From Archaeoglobaceae archaeon (lineage in GTDB: Archaea > Halobacteriota > Archaeoglobi > Archaeoglobales > Archaeoglobaceae): DNA of 39,962 bases. The notes under the pieces are model-generated. The model was given only the letters and a program-made list of their open reading frames with translations, was not told the origin of the DNA and ran no database searches. Shown one piece after another: positions 16,372-24,667 of this stretch; position 1 is the stretch's first letter; every line of letters begins with the position of its first letter. Location of the stretch: the NCBI GenBank assembly GCA_025059545.1, contig JANXDJ010000007.1, positions 1 to 39,962 of the forward strand. Direction: 5' to 3'. The position numbers were made by a program, and so were the translations under genes.

Positions 16372-17517
16372 TTAAGGCTTTGTCACAATTGCGACTGTTG
16401 CAACTGAATAAGGACCTCCAAGGTTATGTGCAAACCCCGCTTCTGCATTCTTTACTTGTAAACCCTCAGCTTTACCAAGAACTTGTTTCGCAAGTTCAGC
16501 AACCATTCTAACACCACTCGCAGCAATCGGATGTCCAAAGGACTTCAAGCCACCGTCTGGGTTTATTGGAAAATCCCCGTCGATAGCAGTAACGCCTTCT
16601 CTAATCAGCTTCGCCCCCTCACCGGGCTTGCAAATTAGCATATCTTGGTAGTTTATAAGTTCTGTAATCGTGAAACAGTCATGCACTATGCCAAAATCGA
16701 GCTGTTTTCTCGGATTATCGATTCCAGCCATTTTATAAGCCATTTTTGCAGCTTTTACTGTTGCTGGAAAGCTTAAGAAACTCTCAGATGGTCGATGCCA
16801 AGGATGCATCGTCTCAACAGCCATTCCGATCGCCTTTATTACTGCGTAATCGCATCCAAGCTTTTTCGCAATCTCAGGACGTGTAAGAACAACTGCAGCA
16901 GCACCATCGCTCACAGCACTGCAGTCATAAACTCCAAGCGGATAAGCAACCATTGGAGCCCTAAGAACTTCTTCAACAGTGACTTCTTTCCTGAAGTGTG
17001 CTTTCGGATGTCTTGCTCCATTGTAGTGGTTCTTCACAGCAACGAGCGCAAGATCTTCCCTATTCCATCCCCACTCTTTAAATGCCCTGTTCGCTGCGAG
17101 AGCAAACATTCCCGGAGCACTAACTACAGGCATTCCTATGCTGAAAATTCCCTCGATCGGTGGAATTCCTCTGCTTCCAGCATCGACCAGCTTTTCGACA
17201 CCCGCTGCTATAACGAGATCGTAAGCACCGCTTGCAACCGCAAAGCACGCGTTACGAACGTTATCCATTCCAGTTGCACAGTAATTTTCAACTCTACTTA
17301 TCGGCTTCCCAAAGAACTTTAATGAGTCGCTGAAAACGTTTCCGCTTATTCCAGTGAAGGGGTAGAATGTTCCGCACCACACAGCGTCTATGTCTTTCAT
17401 TTCGAGATTTGCGTCCTGAAGTGCCTCATAAACAGCATCGACGAGTAGATCGTCGTGGTCTTTATCCCAAATGTGCCCAAACTTCGTTACACCACAACCT
17501 ATTATTGCAACTTCCAT
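16372..17517 (-). CDS. thiolase, partner of HMGCS-like/DUF35 fusion
   Basis: This 381-residue archaeal/SCP-x-type thiolase has an intact catalytic set: Cys80 (VENYCATGMDN), His279 in VHDCFTITE and His329 in SFGHPIAASG. It cleaves or forms 3-ketoacyl-CoA. I chose the ATG at 17517 because it follows GAGGTGAG and leaves 5 bp after the upstream gene; a longer frame would overlap it and add ten atypical residues. It is directly downstream of the fused HMGCS-like/DUF35 gene, the same gene pairing as in the archaeal acetoacetyl-CoA thiolase/HMG-CoA synthase complex. Since its neighbour lacks HMGCS catalytic residues, a simple thiolase reaction supported by a scaffold partner is more likely than HMG-CoA synthesis. 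Confidence 0.92.
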   Translation of the reverse strand: MEVAIIGCGVTKFGHIWDKDHDDLLVDAVYEALQDANLEMKDIDAVWCGTFYPFTGISGNVFSDSLKFFGKPISRVENYCATGMDNVRNACFAVASGAYDLVIAAGVEKLVDAGSRGIPPIEGIFSIGMPVVSAPGMFALAANRAFKEWGWNREDLALVAVKNHYNGARHPKAHFRKEVTVEEVLRAPMVAYPLGVYDCSAVSDGAAAVVLTRPEIAKKLGCDYAVIKAIGMAVETMHPWHRPSESFLSFPATVKAAKMAYKMAGIDNPRKQLDFGIVHDCFTITELINYQDMLICKPGEGAKLIREGVTAIDGDFPINPDGGLKSFGHPIAASGVRMVAELAKQVLGKAEGLQVKNAEAGFAHNLGGPYSVATVAIVTKP

Positions 17518-17522
17518 AAAAC

Positions 17523-18884
17523 TCACCTCGTCAATCTCGCCTTCCAACCATAATAGCGGAAATTGTTCTTCTCGAAAAGTAATCTAAAAGTCCTTTCAAC
17601 TTCAGCATCGCATTCTACTCCTTTGAAATCCGTTAGAGTGTCGGTGAATTCAAAAAGAACCCTCCCTCCACCTTCGAGATCGACTACCGCTACACAATGC
17701 GGATGAGCCCCATCGCCTACATAGTTTCCGGGAGAGACGAGGTAGTCGATCGTGAAAGTGTATATTTTTCCTCTGTAGCCAAGTTTCACCTCTTCGAAGT
17801 TGTCCTTGGCTCCGCATTCAACACAGCATCTATTTATAGGATAGCTCACAGTTCCGCAGTTTCCGCATTTAATTCCATAAAATCTTATTATGGACTTCTC
17901 CTCTCTCCATAACTTAGTGATAGATGGTCTATCTGGAGCATCGCGGTTTGCTACGAAGCCTTTATTGTATAAATAATCACTGTAGCTAATCTCTTTTCTG
18001 CTCTCGAGCATTTTGCCGAGATTTGTCTGCAAAGGCTCGTTTATCTCTATAGCAATCACATCTGCTCCCTCACCGTAGCCACCAAGCAAAATCCTACCCT
18101 TTTTTTCGAGTTGTGATGCGAGTAAAAGTAAAGGATGTGCAGTCCCAGTAATTCCGACGTTTTTGAAGTAAAATTCCTCCGGCTTGGCTCCAACTGCTTT
18201 CAACAAACCTTCGTAGCTTTTTGGATCAGGTGCTGAGGCAACGATTCTATCAAAATCTGCTGGACTCATCCCGAGTTTTCCAAATAGAGACATAGCGGAA
18301 CGCTGTATGCTTGAAGCATAACCAAACATCGCATCGAGTCGCATGTCATAGCTCATGATCTCGTCTTTGAGCATCCATGCTCCGGGTAAAGGCTGAGATT
18401 GGGAGTTATAGCCGATTATTTTCGCCACGCCCTCTTTTTCAACGGTTATCGCTACTGCAGCATCGCCGTAGAACTGCTCGTATATGTTTCCCGGTTTCAC
18501 TGAAATACAATCTGCAGCAACTAAGAGAACTCTTTCGAATTTTCCAGAATCTACAAGTTCGTTTGCAGTTATAAGGGCATTAGTAGAAGCTCTAAAGCTG
18601 TTCGAGAAATCCATCGTGAAGACGTTATCAAGATCAAGTGCAGAAGCTACAAAGCTCGCGGATTGCTTGATCTTGAATGGAGAAGAAGTCGATGCAAAAA
18701 GCAAAGCATCAAAATTTCCCTTGAGCATTCTTCCAGCTTCAACAGCCATCGTTATGCTATCTTCATCCCAATGAGCGACCGATCTCTCTCCGCCAAGCGA
18801 TGGAAGTCCGGTTGCCTTTGCGATCTCATCTCTTTTGAGCTTCCAAACTGGTAAATAAACACTACAATCACTTATTGAGGCCAT
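17523..18884 (-). CDS. HMG-CoA-synthase-like pseudoenzyme fused to DUF35 domain
   Basis: This 453-residue protein starts at the ATG at 18884, chosen because a strong TATA box is centred 26 bp upstream; an ATG at 18893 is the alternative. Residues 1 to about 290 have the thiolase-like fold of archaeal HMG-CoA synthase. Residues about 330-453 are a DUF35 unit with zinc ribbon Cys340, Cys343, Cys354, Cys357 and an OB fold. Aligned by eye with archaeal HMG-CoA synthase motifs recalled from memory, the catalytic Glu (SESHP) is Thr66 in STSSP, the Cys (EFACKAGT) is Phe97 in NSFRAST, and the His (FHQPNGK) is Ser217 in ASAPDPK. It is therefore unlikely to synthesise HMG-CoA. With the adjacent thiolase it probably forms a complex in which it supplies structure and CoA binding (inference). 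Confidence 0.82.
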   Translation of the reverse strand: MASISDCSVYLPVWKLKRDEIAKATGLPSLGGERSVAHWDEDSITMAVEAGRMLKGNFDALLFASTSSPFKIKQSASFVASALDLDNVFTMDFSNSFRASTNALITANELVDSGKFERVLLVAADCISVKPGNIYEQFYGDAAVAITVEKEGVAKIIGYNSQSQPLPGAWMLKDEIMSYDMRLDAMFGYASSIQRSAMSLFGKLGMSPADFDRIVASAPDPKSYEGLLKAVGAKPEEFYFKNVGITGTAHPLLLLASQLEKKGRILLGGYGEGADVIAIEINEPLQTNLGKMLESRKEISYSDYLYNKGFVANRDAPDRPSITKLWREEKSIIRFYGIKCGNCGTVSYPINRCCVECGAKDNFEEVKLGYRGKIYTFTIDYLVSPGNYVGDGAHPHCVAVVDLEGGGRVLFEFTDTLTDFKGVECDAEVERTFRLLFEKNNFRYYGWKARLTR

Positions 18885-18905
18885 ATTCGGCATTGTGTTA
18901 TTGAA

Positions 18906-18915
18906 AATATTTAAA
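18906..18915 (-). promoter_or_regulatory. TATA box of HMGCS-like/DUF35-thiolase operon
   Basis: TTTAAATATT-like element (minus strand) centred about 26 bp upstream of the ATG at 18884; it supports that start. Confidence 0.6.
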
Positions 18916-19028
18916 ATTTTTGATTATTTCATTCTTTGCGATTTGATCGGACATTGCAAACAACAAAAAGCTTGGTTTAGATTTTGGTAGAAAATAAAAC
19001 TCAATCCTAAATTAGGTATATAGCAAAG

Positions 19029-19037
19029 TTTTTAAAA
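19029..19037 (+). promoter_or_regulatory. TATA box of bactofilin-like gene
   Basis: TTTTTAAAA centred about 27 bp upstream of the ATG at 19060, favouring that start over the in-frame TTG at 19042. Confidence 0.5.
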
Positions 19038-19059
19038 AAGTTTGAACAAGCAACTGCGA

Positions 19060-19962
19060 ATGCTCGACAAGATGCTTATTAGAAAAGCTAAGTTCGAAGA
19101 GAGAACCATAGTTGCTGATGGAGATGTTTTGATTGGTCAAAACTCGAGGGTCGATTATGGGATCCTTGCAAAGAGGCTCGTTGCTGGGGAGCGTGTGAAC
19201 ATTGGCGGAGACATTCTTGGAGAAGAAGTCCGAGTAGATTCCTTCTGCACTATTAGTGGAGATCTAATATCAAAGGGTGATGCATACATAGGCGAATTTG
19301 CTGGAATTGATGGAAAATTAACAGTCTATGGAGATCTTGAAATTGGTAGAAACGTTAGAATTAAAAATGGATTTGAAGCAAGAGGTTTAATAACAATCCA
19401 AAATCCCGCATCCGTTATATTCTTCTTATTACTATATATAATGCTCCTTTTCCGACTTGGAAGAATTGAAGAGGTTTTTAAGCTTATAGAAGATGTAGAA
19501 TTGGAGCCCGCAATCATTCTGCCCGAAAAGTGCTCTGTAGAAGTGGACAAGATCGTCACGACTAAAAGCGCGGATATTTTCGACAGCAAAATTCTTGGCA
19601 CACTTCGGGCAAGGGATATTTACGTTGGTGGAAGCGAGATCATTGGCGGGATCAGAGGAAGAGAGGTAATTGTGGATAACAGCAAAGTGCATGGATCCGT
19701 TGAGGGTAGAACTGTTTACCTGGTAAACTCATGCACAGTTGGAATGCACGTTAAGGGGGATAGAGTTTATATGGAAAAAGGTTGTATTGTAGAAGGGGGA
19801 ATAATTGCAAGGGAAGGTGTTTGGATAAAAGACCAGATCGAACTGAAAACAGACTTTGGTGAGGAATTTGGAGTGGGAAAGGGAGAAGTTCAGGAAAATG
19901 TTTCCGAATCTTTATCAAGAAGTGAGGGACAGATTGATTCCCAGCGTAGTGGATCATCTTGA
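19060..19962 (+). CDS. bactofilin-like polymer-forming protein with hydrophobic insert
   Basis: This 300-residue protein is made largely of short beta-strand repeats with regularly spaced Gly and Val/Ile (for example DGDVLIGQNS, GDLEIGRNVRIK, GGIRGREVIVDNS, GSVEGRTVYLVNS), as in right-handed beta-helix bactofilins and related polymer-forming proteins. A very hydrophobic stretch (ASVIFFLLLYIMLLF, residues 117-131) interrupts the two repeat halves and could anchor it in the membrane. The C-terminal tail (about 265-300) is acidic and Ser-rich, probably disordered. The ATG at 19060 fits a leaderless transcript. It is followed by a 76-residue protein and a YchF-type GTPase in overlapping frames. 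A role in surface or membrane organisation is only a guess from fold. Confidence 0.72.
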   Translation: MLDKMLIRKAKFEERTIVADGDVLIGQNSRVDYGILAKRLVAGERVNIGGDILGEEVRVDSFCTISGDLISKGDAYIGEFAGIDGKLTVYGDLEIGRNVRIKNGFEARGLITIQNPASVIFFLLLYIMLLFRLGRIEEVFKLIEDVELEPAIILPEKCSVEVDKIVTTKSADIFDSKILGTLRARDIYVGGSEIIGGIRGREVIVDNSKVHGSVEGRTVYLVNSCTVGMHVKGDRVYMEKGCIVEGGIIAREGVWIKDQIELKTDFGEEFGVGKGEVQENVSESLSRSEGQIDSQRSGSS

Positions 19963-20128
19963 GGTATGTAACTCGTTAGAAGAGGCAATAGAAATCATAA
20001 ACTATTTTGAGAGGATTGGAGAATTGAGTAGAGAATACGCATCCTTTTTAAAAAATAATCCTACATTACTGCAGAGTATGATAAAGAAGAGAAAAAGAGG
20101 AGAATATGAATCGAGGGGACTTTTATGA
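19898..20128 (+). CDS. small conserved-context hypothetical protein, 76 residues
   Basis: I do not recognise this family. The frame from the ATG at 19898 gives 76 residues, mostly helical by eye (SLEEAIEIINYFERIGELSREYASFL), with a basic tail (KKRKRGEYESRG). It overlaps the 3' end of the bactofilin-like gene by 65 bases in another frame and ends in an ATGA overlap with the GTPase gene, which argues that it is translated. In-frame GTG and TTG codons further upstream (19856-19861) are alternative starts. A GGGAG sequence lies 13-17 bases before the ATG, not ideally spaced. It could be a small partner of the following GTPase; there is no direct evidence. Confidence 0.6.
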   Translation: MFPNLYQEVRDRLIPSVVDHLEVCNSLEEAIEIINYFERIGELSREYASFLKNNPTLLQSMIKKRKRGEYESRGLL

Positions 20129-21288
20129 TAGAGATAGGAATAGCAGGTAAGCCGAATGCGGGAAAATCTACTTTTTTTAAATCTGCAACACTTGCGGATG
20201 CTGAAATTGCGAATTACCCTTTTACAACGATAAAGCCAAACGTTGGAGTTGCCTATGTTCGTGTCAAATGTATCTGCGAAGAGCTTGGAGTCAATTGTGG
20301 AAAATGCATCGATGGTTGGAGATTTATCCCGGTTAAGCTTATAGACGTTGCTGGGCTGGTTCCAGATGCACATAAAGGAAGAGGATTAGGAAATGAGTTT
20401 CTCGATGACCTTAGGCAAAGTGAGGCAATTATCCATGTTGTTGACGCTTCTGGCTCTACGGATGAAAATGGAAATGAGATAGGGCTTGGAGAAAGAGACC
20501 CCATTGAAGATATTAAGTTCCTTTTGAACGAACTGGACATGTGGATCTTTGGAATTCTCAAGCGAAATTGGGATAAAGTCGTTAGAAAAGCTAAGGCTGA
20601 AAAGAAAGACACAATAAAATTCATACTGGAGCCACTTTCAGGACTTGGATTCGACGAGTCGATGGTAAGGGAGTCATTCAGGGGTTTTGAGGACCTGCAG
20701 AAAATCAGTGAGGAAGAACTAAAGGTTGTGGCAAAGGAACTGCGAATAAGAAGACTGAAAATGGTAATTTCTGCGAATAAGGTGGATAAAGCACCCAAGG
20801 AGCTGATAGAAAAGTTGAAGAAATTCGACACTAATTTGGTGCTGACTTCTGCGAATTATGAATTGACTCTCAGAACAGCAGCAAAGGCGGGTTATATTAA
20901 ATATCTCCCTGGAGATAGTGATTTTAAGATCTTAAAGGAGCTTAATGAGAAACAAAAGAAAGCTCTTGAAAAGATCAGAGAATATCTTGCAGAATACAAG
21001 AGCACAGGAGTGCAGGATGCAATAAATAAGCTTGTTTTTGACGTTCTTGGCTACATAGTCGTTTATCCAGTAGAAGATGAGCGAAAGTTCACTGATTCGA
21101 AGGGAAACGTTCTTCCTGATGCTTTTCTTGTCAGGAAAGGGATTACTGCGAGAGAATTTGCTTATAAGATCCATACTGACATTGGTAGAACTTTTATTTA
21201 TGGAATGGATGCAAAGAGGAAGATGAGGATAGCTGAGGACTACGAGCTTAAAAACAACGAAGTTATAAAGATCGTTTCTGGGGCATAA
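20125..21288 (+). CDS. Obg/YchF-family GTP-binding protein with TGS domain
   Basis: This 387-residue P-loop GTPase is of the archaeal YchF-like branch of the Obg family. G1 is GKPNAGKST, the switch-I region is ANYPFTTIKPNVG, G3 is DVAGLV, G4 is ANKVDKA (NKxD, so GTP specificity appears preserved, unlike bacterial YchF which prefers ATP). Cysteines in CICEELGVNCGKC sit just after switch I. The C-terminal about 80 residues form a TGS domain (GNVLPDAFLVRKGITAREFAYKIHTDIG). Such proteins bind ribosomes or RNA and affect translation. The start overlaps the stop of the 76-residue gene by ATGA, so the two are translationally coupled. Confidence 0.93.
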   Translation: MIEIGIAGKPNAGKSTFFKSATLADAEIANYPFTTIKPNVGVAYVRVKCICEELGVNCGKCIDGWRFIPVKLIDVAGLVPDAHKGRGLGNEFLDDLRQSEAIIHVVDASGSTDENGNEIGLGERDPIEDIKFLLNELDMWIFGILKRNWDKVVRKAKAEKKDTIKFILEPLSGLGFDESMVRESFRGFEDLQKISEEELKVVAKELRIRRLKMVISANKVDKAPKELIEKLKKFDTNLVLTSANYELTLRTAAKAGYIKYLPGDSDFKILKELNEKQKKALEKIREYLAEYKSTGVQDAINKLVFDVLGYIVVYPVEDERKFTDSKGNVLPDAFLVRKGITAREFAYKIHTDIGRTFIYGMDAKRKMRIAEDYELKNNEVIKIVSGA

Positions 21289-21332
21289 TTGTGCTATTTA
21301 ATCTAAAATATAATTTATAAAAAATCTAAAAA

Positions 21333-22532
21333 TCAGACTCTTTCAACAACAACCGCCATTCCTTGCCCACCGCCAACGCATGCGGTGGCAATTCCGTAAT
21401 CTCCGCCCTTCTCTTGCAAGATTCTTGCAAGAGTCCCTATCAATCTTGTTCCAGATGCTCCGAGCGGGTGTCCGATTGCTATTGCGCCTCCCTTGACGTT
21501 GACTCTCTCTGGCTCTATTTTCAGTTTCTTAATGGCGTAGATCGGAACTATTGCGAACGCCTCGTTGATTTCCCAATAGGCAATATCCTTTACCTTTAGG
21601 TTTGCGTTTTGCAAAGCTTTCTGACATGCGGGAACTGGGCCAGCGCCCATGATCCATGGTGGAACGCCAGCGGTGCCATAAGTCTTTATTTTTCCAATGG
21701 GTTCAATTCCCAACTCTTTTACTTTCTCCTTGCTCATCAACATTATTCCAGTTGCACCAGCGTTAAGCGGAGAGGAATTTCCAGCGGTGATCGTTCCGTC
21801 TGGTTTGAACGCTGGCGGTAGCTTTGCAACCTGCTCAAGTGTTGTATCTCCTCTTATGGATTGATCTGTGTCAACGATCAACTTCTTACCGTCCGCCTGT
21901 TCAGCTTCAACAGGCATTATTTCTCCCTTGAAATATCCCTCTTTTTGAGCTTTTGCTGCATACTGATGACTTCTTACGCCCCACTTGTCCATATCTTCTT
22001 TAGTTACTCCAAATTCTTTATTGGCAAGCTGGAAGAGCTCCTCAGCAGTCATGCCCATTACGAATCCGATATCCATCCTATAGTCCGCAAACTCGTCTGA
22101 AAGCAGTCTTGTATTCGGTAGTCTGTGCGGATTATCTGCACCCATGGGAACTCTTGTCATATGTTCAAAGCCACCTGCTATTACAACATCACAAACTCCT
22201 GAAGCAACTTCGAGGAAGCCAAGACCAGCGGTCATTAGCGATGAGGCGCATTGCATGTCTACACATGTAGTTGAAACTTCATGTGGAAATCTTGCGAGGA
22301 TCGATGCCATTTTTCCGCCATATCCCCAGTTCTCAAATATTTGCATTGCACATCCAACGTGAATCCTATCAATTACTTTCTTGTCTACGTTTGCTCTCTT
22401 AACGAGTTCTTCCAAAACTAAAGCCATTAATTCGTCTCCTCTTAACTTGTAAAATACATCTCTTTCCGGTTGTTGCGGTCTACTCCTTGAAAATGGTGTT
22501 CTCACGTATTCAGCAATATATACCTCCCTCAT
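21333..22532 (-). CDS. classical acetyl-CoA C-acyltransferase (thiolase)
   Basis: This 399-residue thiolase is of the classical FadA/AtoB type, distinct from the two SCP-x-type thiolases in the window. It has the nucleophilic Cys in DMQCASSLMTAG, NEAFA, the catalytic His in GHPLGASGTR, and the second catalytic Cys in ATACVGGGQGMAV. It performs the last step of beta-oxidation, releasing acetyl-CoA, and needs no DUF35 partner. The start at 22532 follows GGGTGAT, and a TATA-like AATTTAAAT lies further upstream (about 22562-22572). It stands alone between a convergent GTPase gene and the hydrogenase operon. The call is secure; chain-length preference is unknown. Confidence 0.95.
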   Translation of the reverse strand: MREVYIAEYVRTPFSRSRPQQPERDVFYKLRGDELMALVLEELVKRANVDKKVIDRIHVGCAMQIFENWGYGGKMASILARFPHEVSTTCVDMQCASSLMTAGLGFLEVASGVCDVVIAGGFEHMTRVPMGADNPHRLPNTRLLSDEFADYRMDIGFVMGMTAEELFQLANKEFGVTKEDMDKWGVRSHQYAAKAQKEGYFKGEIMPVEAEQADGKKLIVDTDQSIRGDTTLEQVAKLPPAFKPDGTITAGNSSPLNAGATGIMLMSKEKVKELGIEPIGKIKTYGTAGVPPWIMGAGPVPACQKALQNANLKVKDIAYWEINEAFAIVPIYAIKKLKIEPERVNVKGGAIAIGHPLGASGTRLIGTLARILQEKGGDYGIATACVGGGQGMAVVVERV

Positions 22533-22657
22533 TCAATCACCCATTCACAGCATAACGAGAACTGATTTAAATTTTTCGTTTTTTTCTAAAATATTTTCAG
22601 AAATGTTTCGTCTTAAATGAATTAAAATACCGTCTTTTGCAATTAAAAATAAAAATT

Positions 22658-23905
22658 TTAATGTGTTGAACAAGAGAGGCAAGGATCGTAGGCTCTAAAC
22701 AACAGCTCTGCTAATCTCTTGAGCTCCTCTCTTGGCTTCTTTATGTTTGCACTCAGAAGGGCATATAGATCTTCTTCGATGTTCGTTGTGTTCATTCCAG
22801 TTGGGATTATTAGATTTGCTCCCCGGACAATGCCATCTTTGTCAACAGTGTATTCGTGGATCAGCGTTCCACGAGGAGCTTCAACAACTCCAACGCCAGT
22901 GCTCGCTTTAGTCTGCTTTGGTCTCTCTTCGTCCTTAAGCTTCACCGCAAGCTCTTCAGCAATCTGAATCGCTTCTTCAGTGTAATGCACCATTTCTATA
23001 GCCTGAGCAAGGTTGTTGTGGAAAGGATTATCGCTCGGGAATTTAACTGGACTGCTCTTCAGCAAGTCCTTAGCGACTGGATTTAACCGATTCTTGAACA
23101 GATTGATCCTCGCAATAGCTCCAACATGGAATCCGTGTCCATTTAGGATACAGAACTTCGTGTTGGAGTATGGCTTGAAGATTTCCTTTATGTAATTCCT
23201 ATATTCTTTTGACTCCACGTTCAAGCCCTTGTTTGTTACAAGCCTACCTGCATAGCTTGGGAAATGCCTTCCATCGTCAATTGCCAAGTATTCAGTAGCT
23301 CTTTCGAATTCAGGATATTTTAGACTTGCAAATAGGTTGAACGTCTCGATACAATCATTCATTATACCCTTGAAATCCTTTGCAAGCTTTTCCATCTCCG
23401 TTCTCGTTGGAAGCTTTGCAAAGCCACCAGGCACAGAGTTCGCAGGATGCACCGCTCTACCACCAATGACTTCAACGCCTTTGTTGCCTACCGCTCTAAT
23501 TCTCACACATCTCTTTACCGCTTCAGGATACTTTGCGTAAACATCCGAGATACCGTTTACACCCAAATAATCGGCTGCTGCGAGCACATACAAGTGGAGC
23601 GCATGGCTGTGGATCATCTGCGAAGCGATCATAAGCCTTCTAAGCATTTTCACTTGTTCTGAAGCTTCTATGCCCATTGCATTCTCCAATGCTTGGATCG
23701 CTGCCAAGTTATGCGGAACTGGACAAACTCCACAAATTCTTGATGACATCTGTGGAACTTCGTCCGCTCTTCTTCCCCTAAGAAAGCTTTCGAAGAGCCT
23801 TGAACCTTCATGGATCTCAAGGCGAACTTCTACTTTGCCATCTTTGATGTCGAACCATATTCTTCCATGTCCTTCTATCTGAGTGACGTATTCATCGTAG
23901 ATCAT
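22658..23905 (-). CDS. hydA: [NiFe] hydrogenase large subunit, group 3b (alpha)
   Basis: This 415-residue catalytic subunit of a cytoplasmic NAD(P)-linked bidirectional [NiFe] hydrogenase of the sulfhydrogenase type has nickel ligands in RICGVC (Cys58, Cys61) and DPCLSC (Cys409, Cys412). The protein ends ...DPCLSCSTH followed directly by TAA. Most [NiFe] large subunits continue past this His with a peptide that a specific protease removes after nickel insertion, for example a short tail in Pyrococcus hydrogenase I. Here none is encoded, so maturation should be protease-independent. The ATG overlaps the small-subunit stop (ATGA), and GGTGGA is the ribosome-binding site. It is the last gene of the four-gene operon. 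It could also reduce polysulfide, as homologues do. Confidence 0.95.
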   Translation of the reverse strand: MIYDEYVTQIEGHGRIWFDIKDGKVEVRLEIHEGSRLFESFLRGRRADEVPQMSSRICGVCPVPHNLAAIQALENAMGIEASEQVKMLRRLMIASQMIHSHALHLYVLAAADYLGVNGISDVYAKYPEAVKRCVRIRAVGNKGVEVIGGRAVHPANSVPGGFAKLPTRTEMEKLAKDFKGIMNDCIETFNLFASLKYPEFERATEYLAIDDGRHFPSYAGRLVTNKGLNVESKEYRNYIKEIFKPYSNTKFCILNGHGFHVGAIARINLFKNRLNPVAKDLLKSSPVKFPSDNPFHNNLAQAIEMVHYTEEAIQIAEELAVKLKDEERPKQTKASTGVGVVEAPRGTLIHEYTVDKDGIVRGANLIIPTGMNTTNIEEDLYALLSANIKKPREELKRLAELLFRAYDPCLSCSTH

Positions 23906-24657
23906 AGCTTTCCACCTCCAATATCCTTAAAGATCGGAGCCATTGGTGCGAACTTTCTGAAAAGCCTCAAAATGTCGTCCTTCGATGCGATCTTCTTGAG
24001 CAATTCAAGCTCTGCGGTTGTTTGCGGATCTTCAAGCGGACCTCTGCACCCATCACACGGCATTCCTGCCGTTGGACAAGGAGCTCCACAGCCACCATAT
24101 GCAACTGGACCTGCACATGCTACGCCCTTTAGCAATTGGCATGTATTTCCCTTACTCTTGCAGTCCATACAGACTGGACGAGTATGCTCTCTTGGGATTC
24201 TTCCAGCAAAGAGATCGCTAACGACTCTCTCGAAATCTTCTGTAGCTATGGGGCATCCACGGATCATGAAGTCTACCTTTATGATCTCTGGCAGTGGTTT
24301 TATGTAAAGCACTTCAATGTTGTCCGCATTCTCTCCATAAACATATTTCTTGCCTTCATTTACATCCAAGAAGTTGTTTATCGATGCTATTCCACCAAAG
24401 CATGCACAGCTCCCCAATGCAATTACAAGCTTGCTGTGCTCTCTGATCTTCTTAACAAGCTCAAGCTCATGGTTCGTGATCACCGCTCCTTCTACGAATG
24501 CGACATCGAAGTGATCCCATTTATTTACCCTTTGCCCAAGACGGAAGTTCACGAATTCAACTCCACCAAGGATCCTGTCTATGAACTTCGAGTTCACGAT
24601 TTGCACTTCGCAACCTTCACAATCTGTTAAATCGAAAATTGCAACCTTCGGTTTCAT
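23902..24657 (-). CDS. hydD: [NiFe] hydrogenase small subunit, group 3b (delta)
   Basis: This 251-residue electron-transfer subunit carries iron-sulfur clusters. The proximal cluster ligands are visible as DCEGCE (near residues 12-17), GSCACFGG and RGCPI. A second Cys-rich region (VCMDCKSKGNTCQ, then GGCGAPCP, GMPCDGC) accounts for the medial and distal clusters. There is no Tat signal, so the enzyme is cytoplasmic. It binds hydA, whose gene overlaps its 3' end. It passes electrons between the nickel site and the diaphorase-like subunits encoded upstream. A strong GAGGTGAT ribosome-binding site precedes the ATG at 24657. Its length is typical. Confidence 0.94.
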   Translation of the reverse strand: MKPKVAIFDLTDCEGCEVQIVNSKFIDRILGGVEFVNFRLGQRVNKWDHFDVAFVEGAVITNHELELVKKIREHSKLVIALGSCACFGGIASINNFLDVNEGKKYVYGENADNIEVLYIKPLPEIIKVDFMIRGCPIATEDFERVVSDLFAGRIPREHTRPVCMDCKSKGNTCQLLKGVACAGPVAYGGCGAPCPTAGMPCDGCRGPLEDPQTTAELELLKKIASKDDILRLFRKFAPMAPIFKDIGGGKL

Positions 24658-24667
24658 TCAAATCACC

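Noticed and set aside
17523..18884. Mevalonate-pathway HMG-CoA synthase
   Set aside because: Similarity is to this family, but the catalytic Glu, Cys and His all appear replaced, so the enzyme name would mislead.
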